Origin: Dipteris shenzhenensis
Lineage: Eukaryota; Polypodiophyta; Polypodiopsida; Gleicheniales
Length of the DNA stretch: 64,000 nt
Assembly: GCA_047967505.1 (NCBI GenBank)
Contig: CM106541.1
Strand: one strand, 5' to 3'
Of the stretch, positions 10,198 through 21,120 are shown one piece after another (position 1 is the stretch's first letter; each line of letters starts with the position of its first letter). A program made the translations under genes and the position numbers. The notes under the pieces were generated by a model. That model had not been told where the DNA came from and ran no database searches. It worked only from the letters and a program-made list of their open reading frames with translations.

Positions 10198-12078
10198 GAG
10201 GGGTACTTACTACATCACTTGGGTTTCTATGGCCTCACTAACACAATAAGTTCTCACGTACTTTATGGAGTAGATTCGAACACAGCCATTTTGATCCAGA
10301 GAGGAATCCCTCAGCTTATCACCCTAGATGCAGTACCAATATCTATGCATAGACCTCACTCTCCCTTTTCGACTGAACCTGATAGATTATTAACAGTCTC
10401 GCTGCATTGTAGATTTATGGAGATCCAGATGCACAGAGGCTATAGCTGGGACTTAGAATTTTGCCTCTCAGTTACTCTCAATTACCTGGCAAGACATTAT
10501 GCAAGCCCTCATGGCCAATTGGGCCAGGATTCAGGTATCCTCATATCTGCAATGGCTTGGAGAGCTTCTGTTGTGAGAAAGTTGGACCATAGTTTATTTT
10601 TCACAATACCACTACAGAACCTTCATGGCATTTCCACTCTCTAGATTGATTACGATAACCTCATTTCTTTTCTGCATGGCTTGGTATGAGGCTCTCCCAA
10701 GACTGATCCTAGATTTTCGTATTTTGGTCAGGTTCACTTTCTTGCATTCTTTTGATATAAATAAATAAAGAGAAATGAATCCAAGAAACATGCCCATACT
10801 CCTTTTTTCAAAAAAACAGCAGTGTATCACAACCTTTTCCAATATTGGATTAGAAATCACTTACTGGTAACTCAGCCTCCTTAAAACGAAGAGCAGGCTA
10901 GCATGAGCAGGCAAAACTCTAATCTGTAAAAGAAACTGGGTTGTTACTGCAGGATAGAACTACTGCAAAAGGAAAGAAAGGGGGGAGGGCTACAGCACCA
11001 TCAATGGAGAAGTAACCATGATAACTATGCAGCCATACATGGGTCAAACATGAAGACAGGTCAGTTATGGTGGAAAATGCATTGAAAATCATGTATACAG
11101 CTGGAAAACTGGTAGAGGTCAATCAATGTTGAAATTCGACACTAAGGAAAGTCATAGCTCCAAACTACCCGACTATAGGTGAAGCCTTTGACAACAGAAA
11201 CTGCTTAGGCCAACTGTAAGCTAGAGACCCCACAAGGATGGCACATGATCTGACTTGGCATTAGCGTGGAAGGCTTATGCATGTTTTGGTAAAAATGAAA
11301 GCTCTTGTTAAGCTTAGACCAATCATCCACACGACAACACAATAATTACAATAGTGATCGCCACTTTGATAGAGGAAGATGCACATGATGATTGATCTCT
11401 TGCAAAAAAAGAAAATCAGATCAACAAAGGACCTGCTACTGTTATTCATGTAGAACAAGATGCTCTCCAAAGCAGACTGTCTTCTCATAAGACAAACACG
11501 TGTAAGGACCCACTTCTCACATTGATACAATTTTGCAGTCCAACAGTGGGTCTATGGTTATAGAAGACTTGAACAATGAACTTCCTTTAGAGTAAAGAGG
11601 GATACTTCTGCACCCAGTTTGAAGCTTTACAGGTTTCTAAATGCAAGCTAGTACAGCATAATGCATCAACAGTTTCTTTCTCCCAAGCTTATCACACCTG
11701 TAGAACCTTTTTATGCTTGCCACTGTCACAAATCCTTACACTTTCGACTGGTGAACATGAACACAAAATACAGAAGGAAGCAACTCTTAGGACACATTCC
11801 TTACAGAACTCTATCATTCTAAGATGTGTGAAAAGGAAATAATACTTAAATGAATACAAGCTGCTTCCCTAAATGTAATGGCCCAAACAAAGAATTCTAG
11901 TAATTAAACAATGCGTTAGAACTATTGCTTCAACTATTTGAGCAGTTTCCTTTTAAAACAAGAGCCAATAAAATTCATCATGACAGCTGAGTAAATGAAG
12001 CTCTTTATCCAAAACCGATAATAGCTATCTCATTTCTTCAATGACAGCTTAGCACAGAAAAATAAACATTTTCTAAAC
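10198..12078. other. No recognised gene; probably intron or flank of the SRPBCC gene
   Basis: About 1.9 kb without a family I can name. A 141-codon plus-strand frame at 10219-10644 opens directly after the Copia LTR, but shows no family motif and no partner copy. I looked on the minus strand for the next exon of the START-domain gene (its usual YEVNVIP and SDLPVNLRA blocks) and did not find it. Confidence 0.5.
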
Positions 12079-12164
12079 CTTGGCCCAGCCCGAAGGTACC
12101 ATCTGCCTTCATAACGTTTGAAGTCACCATCAACCATAAAAAAGCGAAGCTCACTTCCAGTCTC
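12079..12164 (-). CDS. START/polyketide-cyclase (COQ10-like) protein, exon 3
   Basis: An 86-bp minus-strand exon. The acceptor is a pyrimidine-rich run ending CACTTGCAG directly before GAG at 12164. The donor is CCAAG followed by GTTTAG at 12078. It encodes ETGSELRFFMVDGDFKR and YEGRWYLRAGP; the MVDGDFK..EG.W block is a hallmark of plant COQ10-like START proteins. It enters in phase 0, exactly the phase in which exon 2 ends. Reading past the donor gives unrelated sequence, as expected of an intron. The next exon is not found, so the window may hold only the first part of the gene. Confidence 0.82.
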
Positions 12165-13645
12165 CTGCAAGTGTAAAGAGAGCAACAACGCAACAAAATT
12201 AGGTCCTCTACTATTGAAGACTGAACAACAGTAGATGCTGAATGTACAAAGCCTATTGGCATTAAGACAGCATGAAAGCCAGCACAAATCCTATTGGCAT
12301 AATCAGAACATGCAAGATTACAATCCCTATTCTACCATACTTGCCTTCTCCTATTCCTCCTATATTTTGCATCAATATGAAACTTTTGACACTTCAGACG
12401 CTTGCCATCATGAGAGCCTAATAACCCATATTCAAACCTGATTAATTTAAGATCATGGGAAATATCTTAAGTCAAATTCTAGGATCATACAAAGTATCTT
12501 AAGTCAAATTTTCCACTGCTTAGCAAACATATCTCTCCATTGCAGAATGATTAGCATTGGGTTTGTCTCATCCCTTGCATATAGGGTACACCTACCAGCA
12601 AGCCTTCAAGTACACTTTTGTGCAGCGAGCACTATTTCAAAGCTCGAGTAGTTTCTACTCACACAAGAACTAAAATTTCAAAAAGCCTGAACACATTCGA
12701 GAAGAAAATGCAGTGTTGAAAAACTTTAACATTTGACCAACTCGTAGGGGGACCCATCGACCAAAAGTGGAAAAGGCCAATTACTTTGGGACAAGATTAT
12801 TCTAAAACCCCTCCCAGAGATCACATTGTACCACCTGCAGTGTTATGTACCTAGGCACTAATCCTCGGATCAGTGCACTTAATCCAGCAAGGTTAGGGGG
12901 CCCTAGGATTAAGGAACACGGGCTAATGTGGGACTAGAGGACTTGAACACTAGCAAAGCTGCAAAGAGCCAATTGGCTATATTTGGCCAGGACACTTTCC
13001 ATAAAGCGGAATGCTCTTAGTGGCCAAGACTATTGTGTTGGTCTTCAGTGTGCACAAATCACTAGATGGTCAGGTCTGGATCTTGATCCTAGACTCCTAT
13101 CTTCTACATGGCCGATCACGAAATGGTGTGCCAAAGGTTCCTTGGGAATGGGATCTCCTGGTAGGGGATGCTACAACTATAGGCATGGGCTTGTGGGTGT
13201 CTGATCTCTAACCCACGTGCTCAGGGGTAGCTGGGAGGTAGATTATCCTTGTGTTTTGCTGATTGTAGTTTGGACGATGTTTAGGGTTGGATCCCAGAGG
13301 TGATTCAAAATTTGGTATCAGAGCAACCCTCAACACAAAGGAATTATTGCAAGGTATGCAATCGAACAGTGCTAGGTATGTGTTTCATCAGTACAAAGTG
13401 TTTCTGCAAGGTGCTGTTAGTGTCGTGAGGTAGAAATTATTGTGATTCATGAAGTATGCTGTATAGGGGACTGTTTCGCAACAGTTTGTGTAAGAAAACT
13501 CCAAAGGGGAAAGGGGATGTTGACCTGCAAGAAGGGGGGTGGAGGGTGGCAGCACCAGTGTTCTGGGAATTAATTTGGAGTGCTGGTTATCTGAGAATAA
13601 ATGGATGTATTGCTGTAATGAATTCGCTAGTACATGAAGGCAGCA
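12165..13645. other. Intronic sequence with a possible old LTR and primer site
   Basis: Mostly unrecognised. TTTGGTATCAGAGCAACC at about 13311-13328 looks like an initiator-Met primer site. Sequence from TGTTATG at 12841 to TTCA at 13307 could be its LTR (TG...CA, about 467 bp), but I found no second copy. If correct, the gag-only element at 13646 landed in the leader of this older element. Confidence 0.35.
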
Positions 13646-13910
13646 TGTTAGAAACATGGTGTTGAGGGGGAGAGAGAGAGAGAGAGAGAGTAGGCTACGG
13701 AGAGAGGTAATGATACTCAAATGAAAACATGCTTGAGGCTGATGTGACATGAGAAATACAAGCCTTTATAGAATAGGCACACACATTCATAGTACCAAAT
13801 GTATCTGGGATAACTCCCAAAGTGACACGTGACACTCACACATAGAACTACTACCAGAACTCCTAGTAAAACACACTTAAACACACTCTTTGGCTATGAT
13901 TTCTCCAACA
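13646..13910 (-). repeat. 3' LTR of gag-only element 2
   Basis: A 265-bp LTR matching 15528-15833 apart from a deletion of about 54 bp after GAAAACATG and a longer (GA)n run (about 13671-13690). Confidence 0.88.
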
Positions 13911-14247
13911 CCCCCCTTCAAAGCAAAGAGTGTCAGACCCAACAAGCAAGGAGTAGACCAATCCCCCCTCCACCGCACTACTGCAAAGAGCAAAGTCCAA
14001 CTATCGAACACCACCCCTATGATAGTGACTTCTCAGTCAGCTTGGAACCGGCAAGGGTAGACCATCACTCGTCACCCCCCTTACTCTGAACTCGGTGGTC
14101 AATACAATCATACCATAGTAGTAAAAGACACTATAATCATTTTTGGGGGACAACCCAAGGCAGACTCCAAATACGATCATTTTAGAGGAACTACTCAAGG
14201 CAAAGAGCCTTTATTGACTCAACTCAAACACAAAGATCATATAGGGT
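13911..14247 (-). other. 3' untranslated region and polypurine tract of element 2
   Basis: Non-coding sequence between the gag stop and the 3' LTR. The polypurine tract sits at the LTR edge (plus strand CCCCCCTTCAAAG). Confidence 0.7.
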
Positions 14248-15057
14248 CTAGAAATCCGAAGAATCCCAATCATATTGTTCCGCAAAAGAGAGGCCGTGAA
14301 CCTCAGCAGTGGCTGCATGTATCTCCTCAGGGGGCTCTTCAGGTTCGACTTGGTCTTCAGCAATGAGATTGGCATGGTGCTTCTCTTGTTCTTGTTCCTT
14401 CTTTTTGAAGCAATGAGCTTCAACATGCCCTTTTCTTTTACAAAATCTGCAAATAATATTTTCATTGGTCTTCCATTTGCTAGTAGAAGCAAATTCATGA
14501 TCACCAGCAGAGACGAGAATGGCGTCTTTATTACGGCGGTCCTTTTCAATAAGTAGAACTTCAAGGGTTTGCTCAAAACAAGGTATCCCTTGCATACTCT
14601 TCATAACGACATCCATTTTATCCTCATCATCAAGTGGGCTTTTCAAGCTTGAGAGTTGTTGAACAAGAGACTGAAATTTTGCTAAATGATCACTCAACTC
14701 TTCATTCTCTTCCATTTTCAAATCATAGAACTTGAGTTTCAAAAAGACTTTAGAGTTGGTGATTTTGTTACCAAATAAGCTCTCAAGGCGATCCCAAATC
14801 TCCTTAGCAGTTGACTTGAAATCCGCATGGTTAATGAGGGAGTCGGCCAAACAAAGACCAATGAGAGCAATTGTTCTTGCATTCTGTTGCTTCCATACTT
14901 TGGATTGTTGCTGATCAGTTGTATCGAATTGGTCTTCCTCAATGATGTTCCAAACTCCTTCGCACATAAGAAGCAATTGCATCTTTGTTTGCCAAGTTGG
15001 GAATCCTTCCCCCTTGAACTTCTCCACGAGCAAGGAACTTGAAGACAAGGAAATCAT
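14248..15057 (-). CDS. Intact Gag of element 2 (UBN2-type, CCHC knuckle)
   Basis: An uninterrupted Copia-type Gag. The frame opens further upstream at 15123, but ATG 15057 (MISLSSSSLLVEKF) aligns with the start of the related gag at 2577 and gives 269 residues. Blocks in order are GFPTWQTKMQLLL, LCLADSLINHADF, WDRLESLFGNK with SKVFLKLKFYDLK, and a charged hinge. The zinc knuckle is CRFCKRKGHVEAHC (CX2CX4HX4C) at about residues 212-225, before a Glu-rich tail. All four zinc ligands are present. No protease or pol sequence follows. Retention of an open gag in an element with no pol suggests recent mobility, or use of Gag in packaging its own RNA. Confidence 0.85.
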   Translation of the reverse strand: MISLSSSSLLVEKFKGEGFPTWQTKMQLLLMCEGVWNIIEEDQFDTTDQQQSKVWKQQNARTIALIGLCLADSLINHADFKSTAKEIWDRLESLFGNKITNSKVFLKLKFYDLKMEENEELSDHLAKFQSLVQQLSSLKSPLDDEDKMDVVMKSMQGIPCFEQTLEVLLIEKDRRNKDAILVSAGDHEFASTSKWKTNENIICRFCKRKGHVEAHCFKKKEQEQEKHHANLIAEDQVEPEEPPEEIHAATAEVHGLSFAEQYDWDSSDF

Positions 15058-15527
15058 GATGGAAGAGGGTTTTGTGAAGGCGGGCAGCATCATCCAGCTG
15101 AGCTGCATGGGAAGTAATACCACGGCGTGTAGGCCGGCGTGCAGTTGGAGCTGGAGTGGCGAGGCTTAATGGCGGCGAGCTGAGGCTAATGGTGGCAGCA
15201 ATCAACAGTCGACTGTTTCTCCACGAAAATGGCTTTAGCACAGCATAAACGGAGACTCCTTGTAAGAGACCAGCTGCAGTCTGAAAAATGGTGCTAAGTC
15301 CTCAGCTACAGCTCCAAAACAGCCCGAATCGAGGCAGCAGCAAGTGGAGGCTCAAACCAGTACCAAATCGGGTCAAACCAGGTGCAAATGATTGAAAAGG
15401 AAAGGCGACTAAGAGGCAACTAGGAGGAGACAGCATGGGAGAAGTTTCAGCAGGTTTAGGGTTTGAGCTGATGTGGCAAATGACATGGCGGACGGGTTAG
15501 CGCAGGGCCAACCTGCCTCTGATACCA
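15058..15527 (-). other. Leader and primer-binding site of element 2
   Basis: About 470 bp of non-coding leader. The minus-strand primer site TGGTATCAGAGGCAGG occupies 15512-15527 and matches initiator-Met tRNA except in its last bases. Confidence 0.75.
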
Positions 15528-15833
15528 TGTTAGAAACATGGTGTTGAGGGGGGGAGAGAGAGAGTAGGCTAGGGAGAAAGGTAATGATACTCAAATGAAA
15601 ACATGATGAAAATGAAATGACAAAGTACTCACACAGCTAAAAGAGCTTGAGGCTTGATTTCATTGATGTGACATGAGAAGTACAAGCCTTTCTAGAATAG
15701 GCACATGCACTCATAGTACCAACCTATATGGGATAACTCCCAAAATGACATGTGGCACTCACACATAGAACTACTACTAGAACTCCTAGTAAAACACACT
15801 AAAACACACTCTTTGGATATGATTTGTCCAACA
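15528..15833 (-). repeat. 5' LTR of gag-only element 2
   Basis: A 306-bp LTR followed on the right by the second CAGCA target copy (15834-15838). Confidence 0.88.
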
Positions 15834-17200
15834 CAGCAAACTGGATGAAATCAGTTTGCAGGTCCCTGTAGGTGTTTGTTTTGCTAAACAGGTTGTAGAT
15901 TAATTGGTTGTTGAAGGTTATACCCACCTGAGTATTGCAATACAGGGTGGGCTGTTAGAACAATCAACTTACAATAAAATCTGCTGTAAAACCTCACCCA
16001 CGTAGTGGCCAGACCAAGGCTGAATGGTTGAACAGCAATTGTCCATTAGTTGTTGGGACTGTCCTGCATTAAAACACTGTGAAAAGGTTCGTGCAGGGTT
16101 TCCTGTCAGGTAGCCGCATAAGGGGCTAATGTGTAGTGCAATTGTTTGCTGACAACCTGCACAGGGATGTACGATTGGCAAGGTTAGGGGTCCATCATAG
16201 CTGCAGTAGTAGACAGGTGCTGGTAGAAGCTGAAGGATTAAGGCCATAGATACTAGAAGTGTGAGTTGCGCACCGGATTGGAACCTACTGCTGATTGCAC
16301 TTGCTTTTAAGAGCTTATGGGAAAGCTTCCCAAAGCAGAGCTTTACTCTGCTTTAGGATCGCTTTTGGGACTAGTATTCAGGGACAAAGGGCCTGGCCTA
16401 ATCTAGACCCTTCACTTCTCTAGGCAGCAGCCTACAGATTCTAACCAGCCCACTTATAGCAACAACAGACCTGAACTAAGAGGCTGATCATACTGCAGAT
16501 AGAGAATCAACCCAAGGAGAATTTTTCCAGGTCGTGCACCCTCAGTTACCAGCAGCAAACCTGTTGCAGATTGCCTTGAAGCTACAGTAAGATCTTGTGG
16601 ACCTGTTTGACAGCAAATTACCTCTACAAATCCTCTCTCTTTATGAACGCACAATTCTCCGCAGATTCCAGCCTCCTCTATTCTCTCATCAACTCACAGA
16701 ATTCTTCCCTCTTTTCCTACCCTGATACCCCTCTCCTACTCTTCTATCCATGGCTCAAGGGAACCGCATGCACAAAGAAGCTACCTCCACTCGAAGAGCC
16801 TTGCAGAGAAGAGGGTGATGAGATCGATTTCGCTGAAGATAACCTCAAGACAAAGAAGTAACATGCGGACCTTAAGATCTACTATGAAGGACTTGAAGGA
16901 CCTATTCACAGCCCAAACTCAAGGTGATTGCTATGAAACAAGCCACAGTTACGGGCTTGGTAGCAAGAACTGGTGGTAGTATACCCGTAGCGCCATCCTT
17001 TACACTTGAGACTCTCATAGGTGAGAAGGAGGAGCGCAATCCTGAATGCATCGATGCAAGGCTGAACCGAGGTGAGTTTGATCTCATCTCAAAGTTCACA
17101 AACTTTACTATGGAAAAGCGTCAATTGATACCTACTCAAATCATGTCAAATGGTTTAGAGATCTACAATCCAAAGCTTCATAAATGGATCCTACTACCCT
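15834..17200. other. Unrecognised intronic sequence with one open frame
   Basis: No family is recognised. A plus-strand frame at 16924-17217 (97 codons, containing GLVARTGGSIPVAPSFTLET) is preceded by a pyrimidine-rich stretch and ATG 16750, from which a frameshifted longer reading could start. It may be a worn ORF of another element; I see no diagnostic motif. Confidence 0.35.
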
Positions 17201-17229
17201 ATGTGGATTCTTCATAAATGATTTGGCAA

Positions 17230-18797
17230 AATCTGAAAGCAAAGTGCTCCTACAACTCAACCTCCTGCATGTCACATAGAGTGCAAATGCGACCCTACCA
17301 AGGGTTACCCTCAATATGTCCAATCTCAATGCATAGTCTATGAGAAGAAACACAAAAATGCCCGATCAAGATGCTCGTATGGGGAAGATGTATCTGGCCA
17401 TAGTCAGGCGGGTCAATGAAACCCTCCTTAGAGATCTATAGACAATGCTCTATAAAAGCTGAGCTTCATGCTAGGTGCTAACCAAGTCCTGTACATGTGA
17501 AGCCGTATGAGATCCTCCTAAATGACTTGGTTTGCCGCATGATACTAAGTGGAACAGATGGGGCCTCAAGACTACACTAAAATGGTGGCAATCTGTCCAT
17601 GTGATGTCCAATTCTTGCAAACCATCTGCATGTCGGAGCATACCACCATCTCTGATCCCCCTCGGCTGCTAATATCATGGATGGCAGATACGGCCAGCCA
17701 CGGTAACCGACGACGGCTTGAGGTCGTGGAACCAAAATCTCTAATTGATCAAGGTATGTGATCATCTAAAAAGTTGCATCAAGCCAGAGGGGAGCAACTC
17801 CGAACTCAGCTAAGAGGGTCTACCATGAGACTGAAAGTTTATTGCAAATCATCCATGCAAGTAATAGAACTTGGGGCCTCTCTACTCAAGCCCAATCCAT
17901 CTCTAATAGGTCGGGCCAAGCAAGAACTGCCATGGTAGATCAAAAAGTCGAAGAGAAGAGACTCGGTCCTAGGGTCCTAAAAATGAGAGTGGAAGCACAA
18001 GCGCTCAGGCTTGGCAAGTGTGGCATAGCCCTTGCTCAATTGGTCCTACATAGCTGGTCTTATCGTAAAGATTGGGCTGCAAAAGAGCACTCCAATATAT
18101 ATGTATATATGGATATATATATATATATATATATATGATGCAATAATCTCTACTAGCAACCTGTCAAAAGTAAACTGCTCTCTATGCGTGATTGCCCAAG
18201 ACTTGTGGAAGATCATATCCGTAATTTTACCAAGGTTGACCTTCGCATCATGTGTCTCATAAAAGGTTTGAGTATCCGAATGTCGCTAAGACCACATCAT
18301 CAGCATAGAGGAGAATCTGAACCAAGGATCCAACTAAAGATGAGCCACACCTCTCAGTCTCAATCACTGTCTCAATGTAGAGGCCATACAAGGTTGGTGA
18401 TAACAGACAACCCTGTTTGACTCCGATCATGCTCTTGACCTCCTCAATCCATCCAGACATTGTCCGAACCCTGCCTGCCCTATCATAAAGTGTCAAGGCT
18501 ATATTCTAGATCATGTAGGCATCTGATGAGGCTAGCCCATGGCACTATGTCAAAAGCCTTGCGAAAATCACAAAGCAGTAGTAAACCCTCTATCCCTAGG
18601 TCTTGGCCACCTCCACAGTTACACGATCAGTACGAAAGTATGTCTGTCCAGCGGCTCTGAGTCCCTCACGCTCCACAAACTAGCTGACCTGTGTGTTGAG
18701 TCCTGAGGCATAAAGCTTGGCCATGACATGCCCAATCATGATGGTCTTGTAGTTTTCCAAGCTCATGGATCCCCTACCTTGTGGATTGGAATTATGG
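17230..18797 (-). pseudogene. LINE copy C: reverse transcriptase to zinc finger, heavily decayed
   Basis: Minus-strand copy of the same LINE family as A and B, left edge approximate. From the right edge inward it shows NYKTIMIGHVMAK, VIFARLLT for the AFDTV region (18500-18590), GVKQGCLLSPTLYGLYI (about 18380-18430) and ILLYADDVVLATF with an intact YADD (18257-18300). WFARIGHHMDRLPPF is near 17580, and the knuckle RICTLCDMQEVEL then stop is near 17250-17290. A (TA)n microsatellite interrupts it at 18094-18136. At 18797 it abuts the A-run of an inserted polyadenylated sequence. Confidence 0.75.
18094..18136. repeat. (TA)n microsatellite inside LINE C
   Basis: TATATATGTATATATGGATATATAT followed by a pure run; it expanded within the dead LINE copy. 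Confidence 0.85.
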
Positions 18798-19156
18798 TTT
18801 TTTTTCCCCCAAAAGAAAAGAGCTTCTATTAATGCTTAAAAAAACAACCATACAAATCAGCAATCTAAAAGGCGCTAATCATGGGGAAAGAGTAACAAAC
18901 TTGCTGTCAGAAAAACCAGCTTTGTTCCAAAGAACCCAGCTCACTGCCTAGGAAATCTTTGGAACAAGGGCTAACAAACAAGGTGGGGGCTATACATCCG
19001 ACCAATACCTCGCTTGGTGACGACATAAAAGATACTTGCAGGCCAAGCCTTGTAGAAACGCTCCCACTTTTCGGGGTCACTCTAGAACCTAAAGTCCCAT
19101 ACTCCCAGATGGCACACGCAAGGTGTAGAGGATGTACTGCTAGATGGCGACAAAGG
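18798..19156 (-). pseudogene. Unidentified polyadenylated coding remnant, 3' part
   Basis: On the minus strand this piece ends with AAGCATTAATAGAAGCTC, then CTTTTGGGGG and a run of A, directly at the LINE C sequence. That is the form of a retroposed transcript end. Its coding-like reading includes SDPEKWERFYKAWPAS and FYVVTKRGIGRMYSPHL with stops. It continues across the Copia insertion into 25527-25873. I do not recognise the protein. It may be the 3' end of another LINE or a processed pseudogene. Confidence 0.5.
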
Positions 19157-19359
19157 TGTTGGGGTAAAGGCACATTGCCAACCCTTCATTAAAAGATAGG
19201 ACACCTATGACTGTCTTAAGACAGTCATAGGGTAAACCTAATCCTAATAAAACACAAGTGAGTTTGTGGTGTGGCTCATCATTCTTTCACACCCGCACTA
19301 GAGTGTCTCTCTCTCTCACTCTCACTCTCTTGCTCTTCTTCCCCCTTCACTCCATTTCA
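19157..19359 (+). repeat. 5' LTR of Copia element, with extra palindrome half
   Basis: A 203-bp LTR, TG...CA. It has a perfect 28-bp palindrome at 19204-19231 (CCTATGACTGTCTT and its reverse complement) and a TC-rich 3' end. Confidence 0.92.
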
Positions 19360-19374
19360 ACTGGTATCAGAGCC

Positions 19375-21120
19375 ATTCCCCTCCACTCCCTAGTCTACCC
19401 ATTCCCTTCACTCCCAACCCCTTCCGTACGGACGTACGAACAGCGCCGTACGACCGTACGTCGTCCGTACAGTCGTACGGACGGACTGCGGCGGCGCATT
19501 TTCGCCTGCAGGGCAGCAGACCAGTGCGCAGGCGGCGCAGCAGATCAGGGTGAAGGCGGGCTGCAGGGCGACAGTGCGGGCGCGGGCTAGGGCGCGGGCG
19601 TGGGCATGGGCTGTGGCGTGGGCACGGGCGGCGACGCGGGTCGCGGGCCTCCTTGCACAGCTGCAACTCGAGGCGCCGCATCAAGCAAGCAGCCAGCAGC
19701 TGCATAGCAGCTGCTACTAGCTGCTAAGCCTCTCGAGGCATCGCGCAGCTGGATCTCCTTTGACGTGCGTGTGTGCGCGTAGAGAGCCAGGCAAGTACAG
19801 CATTCGATTTTTCGCTAAAAAGACTCGACCGATTTTTTTTTGGGGGAAGCGTGCCTACTGCAGGGACAGAAAGTACAGCAGGTACTCTGCAGGTACAGAA
19901 AAGTACAGCAGGCACACAAATTTTTTTGGGAGAGGAATAGTGCTGAAGCACTCTGTTTTGTGCGTGGTACATGCATGTACGCGCAGTACATGAAGCGTTC
20001 CTGATGCATTCCTGAAGCATTTCAGCTGTATACTGTACATTTGTTGAGGTACAGCAGGTACTCTCGTGTCCCTCACGCTTGAGGTGACTTGTGCCACAGT
20101 GGTGGTGTTTGCGCAGTTACTTGTCTTTCAGGAAGGTCAGATGCTTGTTTTGCAGAAGCTTCTATGCATTTACTGAGTGCAATTCTCAATTTTGGGTGAC
20201 CATTTCAAAGGGCTTTTGCCTGGACGTGTTTGCAGTATATGCCTTGAGGCAGTGGGTAGCCAGGGAGCACACATTTGCTTTGTTTCCGCAGTGCATTTGG
20301 TGACATTTGTTGCAGGTCACATTCTTTGTACGCACTTTGAAAATCTCAATTGAGCCACGCTTGGTCAGGGCGCATCGAGTTTACTCGGTCCCTAACTGCC
20401 CATCGTTGACAATGCTCAAAAGATTTTCTTCTTGGTGTTTGTACGTTGTGATTTGTGTTGTTACTGAGTACACAGGGGCAGTCTATGCATTGCACATTGT
20501 CAGGTAAAAGTGTCAGAGAGATTTTCATATTGCATGCTACCTCAGTGTTGAGGTGTTCTCCACTTGATTCAGGTGTCAGATCAAGGGGCTTTTGCCCAGA
20601 CTTTGTTTGATAGCACTTGGGTTACCGACAGAGATCTTCAGATGCATTTTCTCCCCTTGGTATAAGGGTGATTGCTTGGGATTTATCCCATTTACTGTTG
20701 CAGGTTTTGTGACAGGCTGAAGTGTCATTTTTTTTTGGGTGTTTGTCAAGTGGTTTCTGCAATTTAACTCAGTGCAATACCTCATCTGAGGTGGGAGAAG
20801 TGATCAGTACAGTCAGTACAGCAGTGTTTACAGCAGTGTTTGTGGTTTGTCAGATGATTATGCACTGTTAAGCACTTGTTGTTGAGCAGCTGCAGCAGTC
20901 TGAAATTACTGTTTTTATGCCTCTTTGAGCACAGTACAGTGTGTCAGAAGGTACAGTATTTGCAAGGTCATTTACTGTTTTGCTGCAGATTTTCCTGACA
21001 GTAAAAACAGCACCATTGAGAGTGCTTCTGGCTCTTGAATAGAGCAGGTTTTTATGAGAAATCAGAATTTTTATTCAGTCTTTTTTACTTCCAGGAAGTC
21101 AGGTACTTTCCTCATCTGAT
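19375..21120 (+). other. Long untranslated leader of Copia element, GTAC-rich
   Basis: About 1.75 kb without a coding frame. Positions 19425-19485 are packed with CGTAC repeats. TACAGCAGG and related GTAC-containing words recur to about 20060, and TACAG words also occur near 20800-20960. Open frames here are not coding-like. Long structured leaders occur in some plant Copia groups; function unknown. Confidence 0.7.

Larger units (their letters stand above)
13646..15833 (-). mobile_element. Gag-only LTR retrotransposon 2 (TR-GAG type)
   Basis: A complete 2.2-kb element on the minus strand, bounded by TGTTAGAAACATGG and ending CCAACA on both LTRs. A perfect 5-bp target duplication CAGCA lies at 13641-13645 and 15834-15838. 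Its primer site reads TGGTATCAGAGGCAGG on the minus strand (15527-15512), directly next to the 5' LTR. A polypurine tract CTTTGAAGGGGGG abuts the 3' LTR (13911-13923 on plus). The only gene is gag. The two LTRs differ in length because of a deletion and microsatellite change. Confidence 0.88.

Noticed and set aside
10219-10644. 141-codon plus-strand frame directly after the Copia LTR
   Set aside because: No recognisable domain and no second copy; I could not support it as a gene.
10612-10860. Possible exon 4 of the START gene (reading NEVIVINLES on minus)
   Set aside because: It only loosely resembles the expected YEVNVIP block, and the following residues do not fit the family.
13311-13328. 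Start of a third complete LTR element
   Set aside because: A primer-site match exists, but no paired LTR was found, so only a weak note is given.
19367-19705. Minus-strand Arg/Pro-rich open frame of 112 codons
   Set aside because: It lies in the GC-rich leader of the Copia element, has no motif, and is explained by composition.
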